A stretch of DNA of 64,000 nucleotides from Alteribacillus sp. YIM 98480 (GCF_009765375.1 NZ_VTOK01000008.1:1-64000), one strand, 5' to 3'; shown: positions 50,078 to 61,062, numbered from the stretch's first letter. Translations and numbers: made by a program. Notes: generated by a model from the letters alone, not told the origin.

Positions 50078-51257
50078 TGCTGGCGCCTCCTTGCTTCTTT
50101 CCGATAAAATAGTACACTTCGGCAAAGGCTTCGCTTAGTTCATCAACGTTTTCAACACCTTGCAAGTCTTGCAGTACGACCCTTTTGCCGCTTTCGCGAA
50201 GCTGTCCTGCTTCTTCGATGGCTTCTTTTCTGCGCTCTTTACTAAAAAGGATACACGTTTGTTCAGGTAATTCTTCTGTATCCCCAAGCGCCTCTACGAG
50301 TAAATCCAAGCGAATGCCAAACCCTGTTGCTTGAGCCGGGCGGTTGAAGTTTTGCAGCAACTCATCATAACGGCCTCCGCTTGATAATGGAAAGCCTAAT
50401 TTACTTCCATACCCTTCAAAAACCACACCTGTGTAATAGCTCATATGCATAACGAGGTTCAAATCAAGCTTTATATGCTCACTTACCCCATAACCTTCTA
50501 GCACATCCCAAAGCTGATGCAAGTCATTTAATGCTTTTGCCGCTTCTCCATTTTGAACGAGTTCTTCGGCATCTTTTAATTTTTCCTGTCCGCCTCTCAA
50601 CTTTAATAAAGAAAGGAGACGTTTTTCATCAATAGAAGAAAGAGGAAGACTCTTTACATGTTGTTTAAAGCCTACATAATTTTTCTCATATAAGTAACGG
50701 CGGAGCGTATTTGCTCTTTCTTCGCTTCCTACTACATCAAGCAGCAGAGCATTTACATAGCCGATATGGCCGATCGCTATTTGAAAATCTTGAAGTCCTG
50801 CTTTTTTTAATGCTGCTGCCATTAGTGCGATAACTTCCCCGTCTGCACTTGCTGTTCCGTCTCCGACAAGTTCCACTCCCATCTGTTCAAACTCAGCGGG
50901 GCGTCCTCCTTCTCTTTGCTGTGCACGAAACAGCGGGCTGTGATAAGAGAGACGGAGCGGGAAAGCTTGATCTTTTAAGCTCGAAGCTGCGACCCGTGCA
51001 ATGGGTGCTGTCATATCCGGACGAAGCACAAGTGTGTTCCCTTCTTGGTCAAGCAGTTTAAAAAGCTGCTGATCCAATATCGCTGAAGCAGTGCCGACAG
51101 TGTCGTAGTATTCCAAAGCAGGAGTCTCAATAGGCAGATAACCCCAGCAGTCTATTTCTTTTTCCATCCGTTCTCTTACTTTATTTTTTGTTTGATAGTA
51201 AGCCGGCAGCGTATCTCTCATTCCGACCGGCTTTTCAAACATAAAAGGTTTGCTCAT
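50070..51257 (-). CDS. hisZ: ATP phosphoribosyltransferase regulatory subunit
   Basis: A 395-residue class II aminoacyl-tRNA-synthetase-like protein related to HisRS but acting as the regulatory partner of short HisG. Motif 2-like [17 protein letters not shown] and a [11 protein letters not shown] motif near the end are visible. The ATG of [15 protein letters not shown] is chosen (GGAG ten bases upstream). It is the first his gene. Confidence 0.94.
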   Translation of the reverse strand: MSKPFMFEKPVGMRDTLPAYYQTKNKVRERMEKEIDCWGYLPIETPALEYYDTVGTASAILDQQLFKLLDQEGNTLVLRPDMTAPIARVAASSLKDQAFPLRLSYHSPLFRAQQREGGRPAEFEQMGVELVGDGTASADGEVIALMAAALKKAGLQDFQIAIGHIGYVNALLLDVVGSEERANTLRRYLYEKNYVGFKQHVKSLPLSSIDEKRLLSLLKLRGGQEKLKDAEELVQNGEAAKALNDLHQLWDVLEGYGVSEHIKLDLNLVMHMSYYTGVVFEGYGSKLGFPLSSGGRYDELLQNFNRPAQATGFGIRLDLLVEALGDTEELPEQTCILFSKERRKEAIEEAGQLRESGKRVVLQDLQGVENVDELSEAFAEVYYFIGKKQGGASNE

Positions 51258-51377
51258 GATTAGAATGCTCCTTCCGTCTGCTTTCCATATCGCTTTTATC
51301 ATTTATGTATATTTTAAATATTATTACCGAACGCTTTAGTCTGCTAATGTACTAATGAGATAAAGAATATATCGTGT

Positions 51378-51406
51378 AGTTTACACGGCTTCCCATTATC
51401 CGTCAA
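51378..51406 (-). promoter_or_regulatory. Putative promoter of the his operon
   Basis: On the minus strand TTGACG (51406-51401) and TAAACT (51383-51378) are 17 bp apart, about 120 bp before the hisZ start. I saw no T-box leader (no conserved AGGGTGGNACCGCG element), so the mode of control is open. Confidence 0.5.
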
Positions 51407-51640
51407 TAGGAAGATGAAGGCACTTTGTTGAATCCATTGTTAGGTTTAGTGAATAGCTTTAAAAAGCGGTCGATAAATCAAGGTTACAACGGTATATAAG
51501 AGGCTGGCATGGGATTTTGAATCTGTAATAAATCCTGCCTTCTCTCAGTTCCTCGAAAAACTTCCCTCTATCTACAAGGCAGATCCCGATGTTCTTCGTA
51601 TACTTGGCTTGTTGTTTTCATAAAAAGGATGATTTAAACC
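51407..51640. other. Gap between the yvoF terminator and the his promoter
   Basis: About 230 bases with no convincing gene or repeat; a minus-strand frame across its right half overlaps yvoF and is a shadow. Confidence 0.4.
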
Positions 51641-51644
51641 TATA

Positions 51645-51690
51645 AATAAAGAAACTTCCCGAAGCAGAATTTCTTTATGTCGGGAAGGAA
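51645..51690 (-). terminator. Terminator overlapping the yvoF stop codon
   Basis: On the minus strand CTTCCCGACA and the complementary GCTTCGGGAAG arms enclose an AT-rich loop and lead into TTTCTTTATTT. The first arm contains the last codons of yvoF. Confidence 0.7.
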
Positions 51691-52184
51691 TCATCGTTAT
51701 TCTTTTTTTCTCGGATAACACGTAGCGGGTTGCCGCCGACAAAACTTCCCGGCGCCACGTCTTTATGTACAACAGAACCGGCGGCCACCACGGCTCCGTT
51801 TCCAATCGTAACCCCGGGTAAAATCGTCGCGTTCGCTCCAATTAATACATCGTCCCCTATTTCAACATTTCCGATGCGGTACTCTTTGATTAAATACTCA
51901 TGGGCTAGTATCGTCGTATTGTAGCCGATGACACTGTTTCGACCGACGCTGATTTTTTCAGGGAACATGATATCCGGCATAACCATTAACGCAAATGCAG
52001 TCGTTTCTCCAACCTTCATTTTTAAAAATGTCCGGTACAGCCAATTTTTTATCGGCAAAAATGGAGTGTAACGCGCAGCTTGGATGACAATAAAATTTTT
52101 TACCACTTTCCAGAACGGTACCGTTTTGTAAATATGCCAGAGCGAATTGACTGATTCTACCGGAAAACGGTCCGTCCGTCTCAT
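51675..52184 (-). CDS. yvoF: Acyltransferase with left-handed beta-helix (YvoF-like)
   Basis: A 169-residue hexapeptide-repeat transferase: VGRNSVIGYNTTILAHEY, VEIGDDVLIGANATILPGVT and IGNGAVVAAGSVVHKDV show the LbH turns, and SFVGGNPLRVI the typical end. Members acetylate sugars or similar acceptors. The ATG overlaps the ppaX stop (ATGA). It ends the hprK-lgt-yvoD-ppaX-yvoF cluster. Confidence 0.88.
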   Translation of the reverse strand: MRRTDRFPVESVNSLWHIYKTVPFWKVVKNFIVIQAARYTPFLPIKNWLYRTFLKMKVGETTAFALMVMPDIMFPEKISVGRNSVIGYNTTILAHEYLIKEYRIGNVEIGDDVLIGANATILPGVTIGNGAVVAAGSVVHKDVAPGSFVGGNPLRVIREKKNNDDSFPT

Positions 52185-52828
52185 CTCGTCTTCACTCCAA
52201 CGTAGTCAAGCAGATCTGGCATTTTCTTTAACATAATATCTGGTTCAAACGAGCACAGGTAATCTTCTCCTTTTATCGTCCAGGCCACTCCTGCTGTTTT
52301 CACGCCGGCGTTTTTTCCGCCAAGAATGTCATATTGACTGTCACCGACCATCATCGTCTCCTCCGGACGTGATCCTAACTCTTTGATCGCTTTATCGAGT
52401 GGTTCTGCATCCGGTTTGACTTTATCTACATCATTAAACGTAATAACAGAGGAAAAATACGGCATTAAGCCAGAAACCTCAAGTCCCAGGCGTGCTGTAT
52501 GTTTTCGTTTCGTCGTAACAACCCCCAGCTTAACCCCCTGCTCATGCAGTTTTTGGATGGTTTCCGCCACTCCTTCGTATTCTTCAATCAGCTCATCATG
52601 GTGGGCCAGGTTATGTTTTTGATACATATCAATGAGCTCCTCAGCACGGTCCGGGTCAATTGTTCGAAAGCTTTCTGTCAGCGGAAGGCCGATATAACCG
52701 ACAATATCTTCTCTCGTATACCGCCCTGGTGCATAGCTGTCCAACGCATGTTGAAAGGAAGCGATAATCAATTCATTCGTATTTACAAGTGTTCCATCAA
52801 AATCAAATAATACAGTATTAATAGTCAT
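52181..52828 (-). CDS. ppaX: Pyrophosphatase PpaX
   Basis: A 215-residue HAD phosphatase (B. subtilis length 216). The nucleophile motif is LFDFDGTLVNTN (Asp9), motif II VVTTKRK and motif IV MVGDSQYDILGGKNAG. It hydrolyses the pyrophosphate released when HPr/Crh kinase-phosphorylase dephosphorylates P-Ser-HPr, and hprK lies four genes upstream. The ATG of MTINTV is used, with AGGAGG at six bases. Confidence 0.93.
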   Translation of the reverse strand: MTINTVLFDFDGTLVNTNELIIASFQHALDSYAPGRYTREDIVGYIGLPLTESFRTIDPDRAEELIDMYQKHNLAHHDELIEEYEGVAETIQKLHEQGVKLGVVTTKRKHTARLGLEVSGLMPYFSSVITFNDVDKVKPDAEPLDKAIKELGSRPEETMMVGDSQYDILGGKNAGVKTAGVAWTIKGEDYLCSFEPDIMLKKMPDLLDYVGVKTR

Positions 52829-53768
52829 ACGTTGCCTCCTTACGGGCAAAATCTCTTTTTTCTGATTTGTTCCAAATATAAGCAATCAGTATCGTTAACA
52901 GAACAGCCGTTACAAGTCTAATTAGTAATAAAGGAAGAACCGGAATACCCAGCGGAATAAAGATGAGTGTATCTTCTATAACAGCATGACAGGCAACCAG
53001 AAAAATAAAGACAAGATATAAATCCTTTTTCTTTACATTATCTTCTTTTATGGCTTGAATCATAACCCCTGCTCCAAAAGCGAGACCAAAAATCACCCCT
53101 GAAGCAAGCGTAGTCGAAGTATTTTCACGGATTCCTAGCATCTTTGTAAACGGCGACATCCATTTTGAAAAAACCTGCAGCCAGTTTAAATCTTTCATCA
53201 CTTGAATAAACACCATAATTGGAATAACGACTAATGCTATCTGTACCACACCCATAATTGCACTCGTTATCCCTTCCCAAACGGCACCTTCCCAGCCGTT
53301 AACAGTAGACTGTCCTTCTTGAGATACGAGGCCGTACTGAGCCTGCTTCGCCCCTCCCTGCCATATCCAATGAATCATCAAGGCGGAAAAGAAAGCAAGA
53401 CCAAGCCGCACTGCAAGCACCACAGACATGCGTATGCCTACTTTTACAGCAACCGCAGATTCTACGAATAAATTATGAGAAAAAGACAGCATAACGGCTA
53501 ATATAAATACCTCTTTTACTGTTAAATCCATAGATAATATCGCACCGATGGCCGCATATAAATTTAACATGTTCCCGAGGACCAGCGGAATGGCAGCCTC
53601 ACCCGGAAGTCCAATCCAGCCCATCAGCGGTGCAAGCATGCTGGCCAGCCAATCCAAAAATGGAGTAAACCCGAGTATGGTTATAATGAATGTAATCGGA
53701 AAAATAATTTTCCCCAGCGTCCACGTCGTTTGCAGACCTACTTTCAGTCCCTTTTTCAGCGTCTCCAT
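52818..53768 (-). CDS. yvoD: Nucleoside-recognition domain membrane protein YvoD
   Basis: A 316-residue integral membrane protein with about eight helices and two nucleoside-recognition (Gate) domains of the SpmA/SpmB type (e.g. GVIFGLAFGAGVMIQAIKED). The transported molecule, if any, is unknown. The ATG of METLKKG is used with GGAGG nine bases upstream; it overlaps ppaX by 11 bases. Confidence 0.85.
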   Translation of the reverse strand: METLKKGLKVGLQTTWTLGKIIFPITFIITILGFTPFLDWLASMLAPLMGWIGLPGEAAIPLVLGNMLNLYAAIGAILSMDLTVKEVFILAVMLSFSHNLFVESAVAVKVGIRMSVVLAVRLGLAFFSALMIHWIWQGGAKQAQYGLVSQEGQSTVNGWEGAVWEGITSAIMGVVQIALVVIPIMVFIQVMKDLNWLQVFSKWMSPFTKMLGIRENTSTTLASGVIFGLAFGAGVMIQAIKEDNVKKKDLYLVFIFLVACHAVIEDTLIFIPLGIPVLPLLLIRLVTAVLLTILIAYIWNKSEKRDFARKEATYDY

Positions 53769-53822
53769 CTCTCTCAAACCTCCATACGCTTAAAACCCCA
53801 GTTTCATTGGCAAAAATCACTA

Positions 53823-54086
53823 TCATCGGTGTAAGACAAGCACAAGCACTTTAAAGTCTTTAAGGTAATCGTCTCTTTTATTAGAGCGGAAAGGATTAGA
53901 CTCCTCTTTTGGTTCACCATCGTTTATCACATAGGCCTTCAGCGGTTGTACATACCGCTGTGCTTTTGGTGAACGTCCGCGTGCGTGTGAAAATTCTATA
54001 ATAGCACTACTTGTCAGTCCATCCGAGAACGAACGACCAGGGGCAAGCCAGCCAAATGTTGTCGTATGAATGGCCTTTATTTCTTT
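53823..54086 (-). CDS. Hidden 87-codon frame fused to lgt in the -1 frame
   Basis: The minus-strand frame one base back from lgt is open from inside the end of lgt to a TGA at 53823. It reads [80 protein letters not shown] and LVLVLHR: a mixed, protein-like composition. No ATG, GTG or TTG is in frame after the preceding stop, so it cannot start by itself in a normal way. lgt ends AAC AAA AAA AAG AAA TAA, which contains A AAA AAG in the correct register for -1 slippage into this frame. Alternatives are a decayed gene fragment or a one-base indel. No family was recognised. Confidence 0.5.
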   Translation of the reverse strand, partial: KEIKAIHTTTFGWLAPGRSFSDGLTSSAIIEFSHARGRSPKAQRYVQPLKAYVINDGEPKEESNPFRSNKRDDYLKDFKVLVLVLHR

Positions 54087-54955
54087 TTTTTGTTTGTATT
54101 TGTTCGTGATTTTCGGTTTTTGTTTTTCCGAAGTCCAGCTCCGTCTTCATCTAAATAATGAGCACGAGCGAGCCCTGTTTTTCTGCGATAGATCCACAAT
54201 ACGATCGATCCAGCAATAAGCAGTAAGGACAACACTTGCGCAGCACGCAGCATGTCTCCTATCATCAAACTGTCTGTGCGCATTCCTTCTACGAAAAAAC
54301 GACCGATAGAATACCAAATAATATAGCTTAAAAACAGTTCTCCGCGACGTAAATTGACACGGCGCAAAAACATCAAAATCACAAAACCAGCAATATTCCA
54401 TAATGATTCATATAAAAAGGTAGGATGGTAATAGACCCCATCAATATACATTTGATTAATAATGAATTCAGGCAGCTGCAATCCTTCAAGAAAATCCCGT
54501 GATACCGGTCCGCCATGAGCTTCCTGATTCATGAAATTTCCCCAGCGTCCAATCGCTTGACCGAGGATTATACTTGGTGCCGCAATATCAGTAAGTTTCC
54601 AAAAAGACACGCTTTTTTTTCGTGCAAAAATGACAGTCGTTAAGACAGCTCCAATCAGTCCTCCATGAATAGCAAGGCCGCCTTCCCAAACAGCCAAAAT
54701 CTGTCCTGGGTTTTGGGAATAATACTCCCATCTAAAAATCACGTAATAAAGCCTCGCACAAATAATAGAGATGGGAATGGCAAATATAAGCAAGTCTGCA
54801 AAAATATCTTTTGGCATGCCGCGTTTGGCAGCTTCTCTGTTTGCAATAATAAAACCTAAAAACGCCCCTAAACCAATAATGATTCCGTACCAATAGACGG
54901 TGAGCGGCCCCAGTTCAAAGGCAATCCGATCCATAGGCTGTATCGAATGTATCAT
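54077..54955 (-). CDS. lgt: Prolipoprotein diacylglyceryl transferase
   Basis: A 292-residue membrane enzyme with about seven helices that attaches diacylglycerol to the lipobox Cys of lipoproteins, several of which are encoded in this window. Motifs: [29 protein letters not shown] with the essential His, [18 protein letters not shown] and the Arg-rich helix [10 protein letters not shown]. It has a basic C-terminal tail ending NTNKKKK, longer than in B. subtilis (269 residues). That tail contains eight A in the mRNA and may frameshift into the downstream frame. Confidence 0.96.
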   Translation of the reverse strand: MIHSIQPMDRIAFELGPLTVYWYGIIIGLGAFLGFIIANREAAKRGMPKDIFADLLIFAIPISIICARLYYVIFRWEYYSQNPGQILAVWEGGLAIHGGLIGAVLTTVIFARKKSVSFWKLTDIAAPSIILGQAIGRWGNFMNQEAHGGPVSRDFLEGLQLPEFIINQMYIDGVYYHPTFLYESLWNIAGFVILMFLRRVNLRRGELFLSYIIWYSIGRFFVEGMRTDSLMIGDMLRAAQVLSLLLIAGSIVLWIYRRKTGLARAHYLDEDGAGLRKNKNRKSRTNTNKKKK

Positions 54956-54985
54956 GACCGATTTCTCTCCAATCTAATCTTAAAC

Positions 54986-55921
54986 TTAAAATTCTTCCCG
55001 GTCTCCGTCTTCAATAACATCGGTAAGGCGGTCAGAAAACTGCTGAGCAGTATTAATGCCCATACGTTTTAAACGGAAGTTCATAGCTGCTACTTCTACA
55101 ATAACAGCAAGGTTTCGTCCCGGACGTACAGGAATGGTGTATTTCGGAATTTCCGTGTCAATAATTTGCATTTTCGCTTCTTCTATCCCTAAACGATCAT
55201 ACGCTTTAGTCTCATCCCATAGTTCTAAGTGTATCGTCAATGCAATTCGTTTAAACGGACGAACAGCACCAGCACCAAATAGTGTCATCACATCAATGAT
55301 GCCGAGCCCGCGAATTTCAAGAAGATGCTGAATCAATTCAGGAGGCCGGCCTACAAGAGTATCTCCGTGCTGCTGACTGATCTCAACAGAATCATCTGCA
55401 ACAAGCCGGTGGCCGCGGCGCACTAAATCGAGTGCTGTCTCACTTTTACCAACACCGCTTGCACCGGTTAAAAGGACTCCTATCCCATAAATATCGACAA
55501 GAACACCATGTACTGCAGTGGCCTTAGCTAGCTGAGCTTCCAGATAATTTGTCAGCTGACTGCTTAAACGGGTCGTCGTAACGTCGGCACGCATAATGGG
55601 CACTCCCGTTTTTTCTGCGCTTTCAATAAGCTCTGGGGGTGCTGTTAAACCACGGGAAATAATAATGCCCGGCGTGTCATATGTACATAACTTTTCCATT
55701 CGTTCACTTTTTTCCTCATCATTTAACTGCTGAAAAAAAGAAAGTTCTGTGCGTCCAAACAACTGTAAACGTTTTGCTGGATAATAGGTAAAAAACCCGG
55801 CCATTTCTATACCCGGACGGGAAATGTCACTCGTTGTAATCGCACGATACACACCATCTTCTCCTGCTAATACTTCCAGATTAAAACGTTCCACTAAATC
55901 ATTTGCCGTTACTTTTGGCAT
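54986..55921 (-). CDS. hprK: HPr kinase/phosphorylase
   Basis: A 311-residue enzyme that phosphorylates Ser46 of HPr and Crh using ATP or PPi and reverses the reaction with phosphate. The P-loop [14 protein letters not shown] is near residue 153, and the HPrK signature [11 protein letters not shown] near 205. GGAGGG precedes the ATG. It leads the hprK-lgt-yvoD-ppaX-yvoF operon. Confidence 0.97.
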   Translation of the reverse strand: MPKVTANDLVERFNLEVLAGEDGVYRAITTSDISRPGIEMAGFFTYYPAKRLQLFGRTELSFFQQLNDEEKSERMEKLCTYDTPGIIISRGLTAPPELIESAEKTGVPIMRADVTTTRLSSQLTNYLEAQLAKATAVHGVLVDIYGIGVLLTGASGVGKSETALDLVRRGHRLVADDSVEISQQHGDTLVGRPPELIQHLLEIRGLGIIDVMTLFGAGAVRPFKRIALTIHLELWDETKAYDRLGIEEAKMQIIDTEIPKYTIPVRPGRNLAVIVEVAAMNFRLKRMGINTAQQFSDRLTDVIEDGDREEF

Positions 55922-56061
55922 TTATGCTACCCTCCAACCATTTCGACAATCAGGCATTTGCCCGGTTAGAACATCATATTTTTTTACACTTTCACTATTG
56001 TAGCATGATTTCTAAAAAATGTGGAAATTTGAGCTAGGGGGCTGCTGGAAAGCGGTAGCAA

Positions 56062-56104
56062 AAAACATGAAGAATGCTGCCTCTTAGAAAGGGGCAGCAT
56101 TCGA
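56062..56104 (-). terminator. Terminator after yvlD
   Basis: On the minus strand GAATGCTGCCCC pairs with GAGGCAGCATTC around a TTTCTAA loop; a six-T run follows after CTTCATG, which is further from the stem than usual. Confidence 0.6.
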
Positions 56105-56109
56105 TTTCA

Positions 56110-56466
56110 TCATTTCCTGCGAAGAGGATCAACAATGAAGTTATTAATAAATATATTTAATATCGCTATAATAATTGCAGCCAGTAATGCCATGCCAAAC
56201 CCTGAAATATAAAAGGAGTCTCCCATTAATTCAGATGTAAGCATTAACAAAGCTGCATTAATGATAAAAATGAAAAGTCCGAGAGTAAACACGGTAATTG
56301 GCAGTGTAAGAACAACGAGAAGCGGCCGGACCAGCATATTAATAATCGTTAAAATAATGCTCGCCATCACGGCTGCACCGACTCCTTGCAGCTCAAACCC
56401 TTGAAAGAAACCGGCCACCACCATAAGCGTTACCGCATTTACGATAAACGGAACAATACAGCCCAT
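56110..56466 (-). CDS. yvlD: YvlD-type small membrane protein (phage holin family 4)
   Basis: A 118-residue protein with four membrane segments and the family core NMLVRPLLVVLTLPITVFTLGLFIF. It is encoded directly after yvlC (stop and start overlap in TAATG). The group is linked to envelope stress in Bacillus; the mechanism is unknown. Confidence 0.85.
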   Translation of the reverse strand: MGCIVPFIVNAVTLMVVAGFFQGFELQGVGAAVMASIILTIINMLVRPLLVVLTLPITVFTLGLFIFIINAALLMLTSELMGDSFYISGFGMALLAAIIIAILNIFINNFIVDPLRRK

Positions 56467-56666
56467 TATTCGACGATATCTCCTTCATTAGGCATGATAA
56501 TAGCTAAGACAATGTAAGCAATGGGCACAGGCAGCCCCCAGGTAATAATAGCTAATAATACGGTCACGATACGGATTAAAGTTGGATCAACGTTAAAATA
56601 ATTGGCAATTCCCCCGCACACTCCTGCGAGCATGCGATTATGCTGACTGCGGTGTAATTTTTTCAT
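56466..56666 (-). CDS. yvlC: PspC-domain protein YvlC
   Basis: A 66-residue membrane protein: RSQHNRMLAGVCGGIANYFN near the N-terminus, PTLIRIVTVLLAI and one to two helices, the standard PspC domain. AAGGAGG precedes the ATG. It lies 12 bp after yvlB. Confidence 0.92.
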   Translation of the reverse strand: MKKLHRSQHNRMLAGVCGGIANYFNVDPTLIRIVTVLLAIITWGLPVPIAYIVLAIIMPNEGDIVE

Positions 56667-56678
56667 TCTTTTTCCTCC

Positions 56679-57872
56679 TTACACATGTTTCGGTTTTATA
56701 GAAATAGAACCCGTTTTCGTGGTGGCGTCCAATCGTAAGCGCGGGGAGGCTGCATGATTAGAAGTAAACTGTAATGATTTTTGAATAAAATCTTTTTTCT
56801 CTTCTGTAATTTCCATATCGCTTAATGAATAATTGTAATTCCCTACATTGGTTCTTAGCTGTCCTTCCGTGCGAATGTGCTCTGGAATCGTAATAAAAAT
56901 ACTTCCGGTGGTGGCAGAAAGACTAGCTCGTGCATCTTGACTGATAGAGAGCTTACTATCAATTGTGCCGTTAACCGATTCCGCTTCTAAGTCTCGAATA
57001 TCAGCATCTAATTCAATCGTTCCATTCATTGTTTTAACATCAGCAATATCAAGCTTTCCGCCGTTTAATTTTATCGGACCATTTACCGTTTCACCACTGA
57101 ACCGCATATGATCGGGGTGATCGATGGTCAAACTGCCGTTTACGGCCTTTCCGGAAAAGCTGTCCGCTTTTATTAATTCCCCTTTCAAATGCCCATTAAA
57201 CGTGTAGAGCTGAACACGTTCATACGTCTTGCGCGGTAAATACATCACGGCATTCACTTTCATGGACTTGGTTTTCGTGTAAAAGTTCAGCTGGTTTCCT
57301 TCCACCTCAAAAGCCGTTTCTTTTAAAAATTCCCGTCGTGCCTCTTCTTGGGTTTTCCCTTTATATACTTTGACCTCACAATTTATTTTTACATCTTTTT
57401 CGTTCCAGGGTTTTAATTCAATCGAACCATTTTCAAGGGATATATCGAGCACCGTTTGTTCCATATTTTTGTGCTGAAAAATATGGTGGATATTTTGGTA
57501 CGTGCCAAAATTAAAGTCCAGGTCCAACTCTTTTATTTTTTGGATAGCACTGTCGATGAAATCGGTAAAACTTGTAGTGGCATCTGACTTTTTCCGTTTT
57601 TCTCGTTCCCATTCATCAAAACGCTTGTTGCCTTCATCCCAATTCACATTGGTCGAAAGGCTGTTTGATGTTTCTGGTCCGGAGACAGCTGTGTTCTTTT
57701 CTTCAGCAGCAAAAGGAGACTCTTCTTGCTTTTCTGAAGCCTTTTCATCTCCCTTTTCTGACTTCTCTGTACGGTTATCCTGGTTTAACGCTTTTAACAA
57801 TTTCGCTCCATCTTCTGGCGAAATTTTTTCTTCTTCTACCATTTTTAAAATGAGTTTACGTTCTTCTTCCAT
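56679..57872 (-). CDS. yvlB: DUF4097 beta-helical protein YvlB
   Basis: A 397-residue soluble protein. A SHOCT-like N-terminal helix pair (RKLILKMVEEEKISPEDGAKLLKAL) is followed by an acidic Ser-rich linker and a DUF4097 beta domain with repeated NG-turns (TFNGHLKG, AVNGSLTID, TVNGPIKL, TMNGTIEL, SVNGTID). It probably acts with the membrane proteins YvlC and YvlD encoded behind it. Confidence 0.88.
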   Translation of the reverse strand: MEEERKLILKMVEEEKISPEDGAKLLKALNQDNRTEKSEKGDEKASEKQEESPFAAEEKNTAVSGPETSNSLSTNVNWDEGNKRFDEWEREKRKKSDATTSFTDFIDSAIQKIKELDLDFNFGTYQNIHHIFQHKNMEQTVLDISLENGSIELKPWNEKDVKINCEVKVYKGKTQEEARREFLKETAFEVEGNQLNFYTKTKSMKVNAVMYLPRKTYERVQLYTFNGHLKGELIKADSFSGKAVNGSLTIDHPDHMRFSGETVNGPIKLNGGKLDIADVKTMNGTIELDADIRDLEAESVNGTIDSKLSISQDARASLSATTGSIFITIPEHIRTEGQLRTNVGNYNYSLSDMEITEEKKDFIQKSLQFTSNHAASPRLRLDATTKTGSISIKPKHV

Positions 57873-58087
57873 GATCTATCCCTTCCTTTTTTTAAACTAA
57901 GGGCACATGTATCCATACCTCTGTTCAAATTCGGTATTTTATTAACTAATACGTTAAAGATATCGTTTTCGTTTCAAAAATTCTTCCGACTGAAGACGGA
58001 TTTGCCCTCCCCCTTCTGTCTGTTTTCTTCTCCTGCCCGCAAACTTGGCTTGCCGTCATGAATATAGGAAACTTTCCTAAAGTATAA

Positions 58088-58168
58088 AAAAGCTGCCTCA
58101 CTGCACAGGAGAAATTGCTGGTTTTCTGAGACATGAAACCTACATTTCTTGCGCTTTGAGACAGCTTT
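58088..58168 (-). terminator. Terminator-like long hairpin after uvrA
   Basis: On the minus strand AAAGCTGTCTCA pairs with TGAGGCAGCTTT across a roughly 50-base loop and is followed by TTTTTATAC. The loop is long, so it may need an inner structure. Confidence 0.5.
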
Positions 58169-58171
58169 AGT

Positions 58172-61057
58172 TTAAGAAGACGTAGTCTCTGCTACTTGCT
58201 CAGCTTTAGAAAGCTTCTCTTCCATTCGTTTTCGTTCTCTTTCTATTATTGGGTCTAAATAGTACCCGGTATAAGATTCATTTACTTTTACTATTTCTTC
58301 TGGCGCTCCGCTTGCCACAAGTTTTCCGCCTTTGTCTCCGCCTTCTGGACCTAAGTCAATAATATAGTCTACCGTTTTAATAACATCCAGGTTATGCTCA
58401 ATGACAAGAACAGTATCCCCATTTTCGACAAGTCTTTGTAGGACCGTCAACAATCTGTCAATGTCATCTACATGCAATCCAGTTGTCGGCTCATCCAATA
58501 TATATAACGATTTCCCAGTCGAGCGCCGGTGGAGCTGGCTTGCTAATTTCACTCTCTGTGCTTCTCCCCCAGAAAGGGTAGTCGCCGGCTGGCCAAGTTT
58601 AATATAACCGAGTCCTACATCAAAGAGGGTTTGAATTTTCCGTTTGATTTTCGGGATATTTTCAAAAAATGCAAGAGCTTCTTCTACCGTCATGGCAAGC
58701 ACTTCGGCAATATTCTTTCCTTTGTACCGTATGTCGAGAGTATCACGATTATACCTTTTTCCATCGCATTCTTCACATGGCACGTATACATCAGGAAGGA
58801 AATGCATCTCAATTTTTATAATTCCGTCTCCCTTACATGCTTCACAACGTCCGCCTCTCACATTAAAACTGAACCGTCCCTTTTGATAGCCGCGTATTTT
58901 CGCTTCGTTTGTCATAGCGAACACGTCGCGGATATTATCAAATACTCCGGTATATGTTGCCGGGTTGGAACGCGGCGTCCGTCCGATCGGAGACTGGTCA
59001 ATATCGATTACTTTTTCAAGCTGGTCAATTCCTTCTATTTTTCTGTGATTCCCTGGTTTTTCTTTTCCACGGTGCAGTTTTTGCGACAGTGATTTGTATA
59101 AGATGTCATTGATTAACGTACTTTTTCCAGAACCTGACACACCTGTAATAGCAGTGAATAGACCGAGCGGAATATCTACATTCGTGTTTTGCAGATTGTT
59201 TTCTTTGGCTCCTTTTATTTTAAGCCAGCGATTTTGCGGTTTTCGACGTTCGACAGGAAGGGGGATGAACTTTTTGCCGGATAAATATTGACCGGTTAAA
59301 GACTCCTCATCTTCTTTAATTTCATCCGGTGTGCCTTCAGAAGTAATATACCCTCCGTGTACACCTGCCCCCGGGCCAATATCAATAATATGGTCAGCAG
59401 CAAGCATCGTATCTTCATCATGTTCTACGACAATCAACGTATTACCAAGGTCTCTCATTCGTTCAAGTGTACGGATTAAGCGGTTATTATCTCTTTGGTG
59501 AAGGCCTATTGAAGGCTCATCCAAAATGTAAAGAACCCCCATTAATGACGAGCCAATTTGAGTAGCAAGCCTTATCCGCTGCGCTTCTCCGCCGGACAAT
59601 GTGCCAGCTGAGCGACTCAATGTTAAATAATCAAGTCCAACATTAACTAGAAAGCCGAGCCTCTCTTCAATCTCCCGCAGAATTAAGCGAGCAATCGCAA
59701 GTTCCTTTTCGGTCAGCTCCAGGTTTTCAAAAAAAGTTTTTGCATCTTTTACAGATAACTCTGTCGTTTGCCCTATATGAGTACCGGCTATTTTAACAGA
59801 CAAGCTTTCCTTACGGAGACGGTATCCTTTGCAAGTCGGGCAGGCATTGCGCGCCATATATTGTTCCATTTGTTCGCGAATATAATCAGAAGCGGTTTCG
59901 TGATAACGCCTGGATATATTGCGCAAAACTCCTTCAAAATAAATCTTGCGTTCTTTTACCGTGCCGCGTTCATTTTCATATCGGAACGTAACTCTTTCTC
60001 TGCCGCTCCCATGCAAAATAATATCCATTTGCTGCTTTGGAAGATCTTTGACTGGTACTTCCATGTCGATTCCAAAATGATGACAAACAGACTGTAAAAG
60101 CTGCGGATAATATTGAGAACTGGTCGGTTCCCAGGCAGCAATCGCATGTTTTTTCAAGGTTCGGTCCCAATCTGGAATCACGAGCTCTTCGTCTACTTCG
60201 AGTTTGCTGCCAAGACCATCACACGTTGGGCAAGCACCGTACGGACTGTTAAACGAAAATAATCGCGGTTCAAGTTCTCCTATGGAAAAGCCGCAATATG
60301 GACAAGCGTGATGCTGGTTAAAGAGAAGTTCTTCTTCCCCAATAACATCAATTAGCGCTTTACCGCCGCTTAATTCAAGAGCAGTTTCTAATGAATCGGC
60401 CAAGCGGGTTTCTACACCATCTTTTATCACGATACGGTCCACGACCGCTTCAATATCATGTTTTTTATTTTTATCCAGGTTAAATTCTTCACTAACTTCC
60501 CGCATTTCTCCATCGACACGGACTCGTACAAACCCTCTTTGTTTTAAATCATCAAGTATTTTCACATGCTCGCCTTTTCTGCCTGAAACAAGAGGAGAAA
60601 GGATCTGCATTTTTGTACGCTCCGGGTAAGAGATCATCCGGTCAACCATTTGTTGAACGGTTTGCGATGAGATCTCGACGTTATGCTTCGGACAAATCGG
60701 CCGGCCTATTCTTGCAAACAAAAGCCGTAAGTAATCATAAATCTCCGTTACCGTACCCACGGTAGAACGCGGGTTACGGCTGGTTGTCTTTTGGTCAATA
60801 GAAATAGCTGGAGAAAGCCCTTCTATCGAATCAACATCTGGTTTATCCATTTGCCCGAGAAACTGCCGGGCATAGGCAGAAAGGGATTCGACATAGCGGC
60901 GCTGGCCTTCCGCGTAAATCGTATCAAACGCAAGTGAAGATTTACCCGAGCCGGACAGACCTGTAAAAACGACCAGCTTATCACGCGGTATCGTCACATC
61001 AATATTTTTCAAGTTGTGGGAACGAGCACCTTTTATTTGTAAGTTTTCAAGAGCCAT
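58172..61057 (-). CDS. uvrA: UvrABC system protein A
   Basis: A 961-residue ABC-type damage sensor of nucleotide excision repair. Two ATPase halves: Walker [15 protein letters not shown] near residue 32 and [14 protein letters not shown] in the C-terminal half; signature [12 protein letters not shown] and [12 protein letters not shown]; zinc fingers CPYCGF...CPTCDG, CPTCKG and CEACKG...CEECDG. The ATG of MALENLQ is used (GGAAGGATG nine bases upstream); it overlaps the uvrB stop region slightly upstream. Confidence 0.98.
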   Translation of the reverse strand: MALENLQIKGARSHNLKNIDVTIPRDKLVVFTGLSGSGKSSLAFDTIYAEGQRRYVESLSAYARQFLGQMDKPDVDSIEGLSPAISIDQKTTSRNPRSTVGTVTEIYDYLRLLFARIGRPICPKHNVEISSQTVQQMVDRMISYPERTKMQILSPLVSGRKGEHVKILDDLKQRGFVRVRVDGEMREVSEEFNLDKNKKHDIEAVVDRIVIKDGVETRLADSLETALELSGGKALIDVIGEEELLFNQHHACPYCGFSIGELEPRLFSFNSPYGACPTCDGLGSKLEVDEELVIPDWDRTLKKHAIAAWEPTSSQYYPQLLQSVCHHFGIDMEVPVKDLPKQQMDIILHGSGRERVTFRYENERGTVKERKIYFEGVLRNISRRYHETASDYIREQMEQYMARNACPTCKGYRLRKESLSVKIAGTHIGQTTELSVKDAKTFFENLELTEKELAIARLILREIEERLGFLVNVGLDYLTLSRSAGTLSGGEAQRIRLATQIGSSLMGVLYILDEPSIGLHQRDNNRLIRTLERMRDLGNTLIVVEHDEDTMLAADHIIDIGPGAGVHGGYITSEGTPDEIKEDEESLTGQYLSGKKFIPLPVERRKPQNRWLKIKGAKENNLQNTNVDIPLGLFTAITGVSGSGKSTLINDILYKSLSQKLHRGKEKPGNHRKIEGIDQLEKVIDIDQSPIGRTPRSNPATYTGVFDNIRDVFAMTNEAKIRGYQKGRFSFNVRGGRCEACKGDGIIKIEMHFLPDVYVPCEECDGKRYNRDTLDIRYKGKNIAEVLAMTVEEALAFFENIPKIKRKIQTLFDVGLGYIKLGQPATTLSGGEAQRVKLASQLHRRSTGKSLYILDEPTTGLHVDDIDRLLTVLQRLVENGDTVLVIEHNLDVIKTVDYIIDLGPEGGDKGGKLVASGAPEEIVKVNESYTGYYLDPIIERERKRMEEKLSKAEQVAETTSS

Positions 61058-61062
61058 AGAGG

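Noticed and set aside
51258-51674. T-box or other leader upstream of the his operon
   Set aside because: No T-box consensus and no antiterminator pair were found; only a plain promoter candidate is visible.
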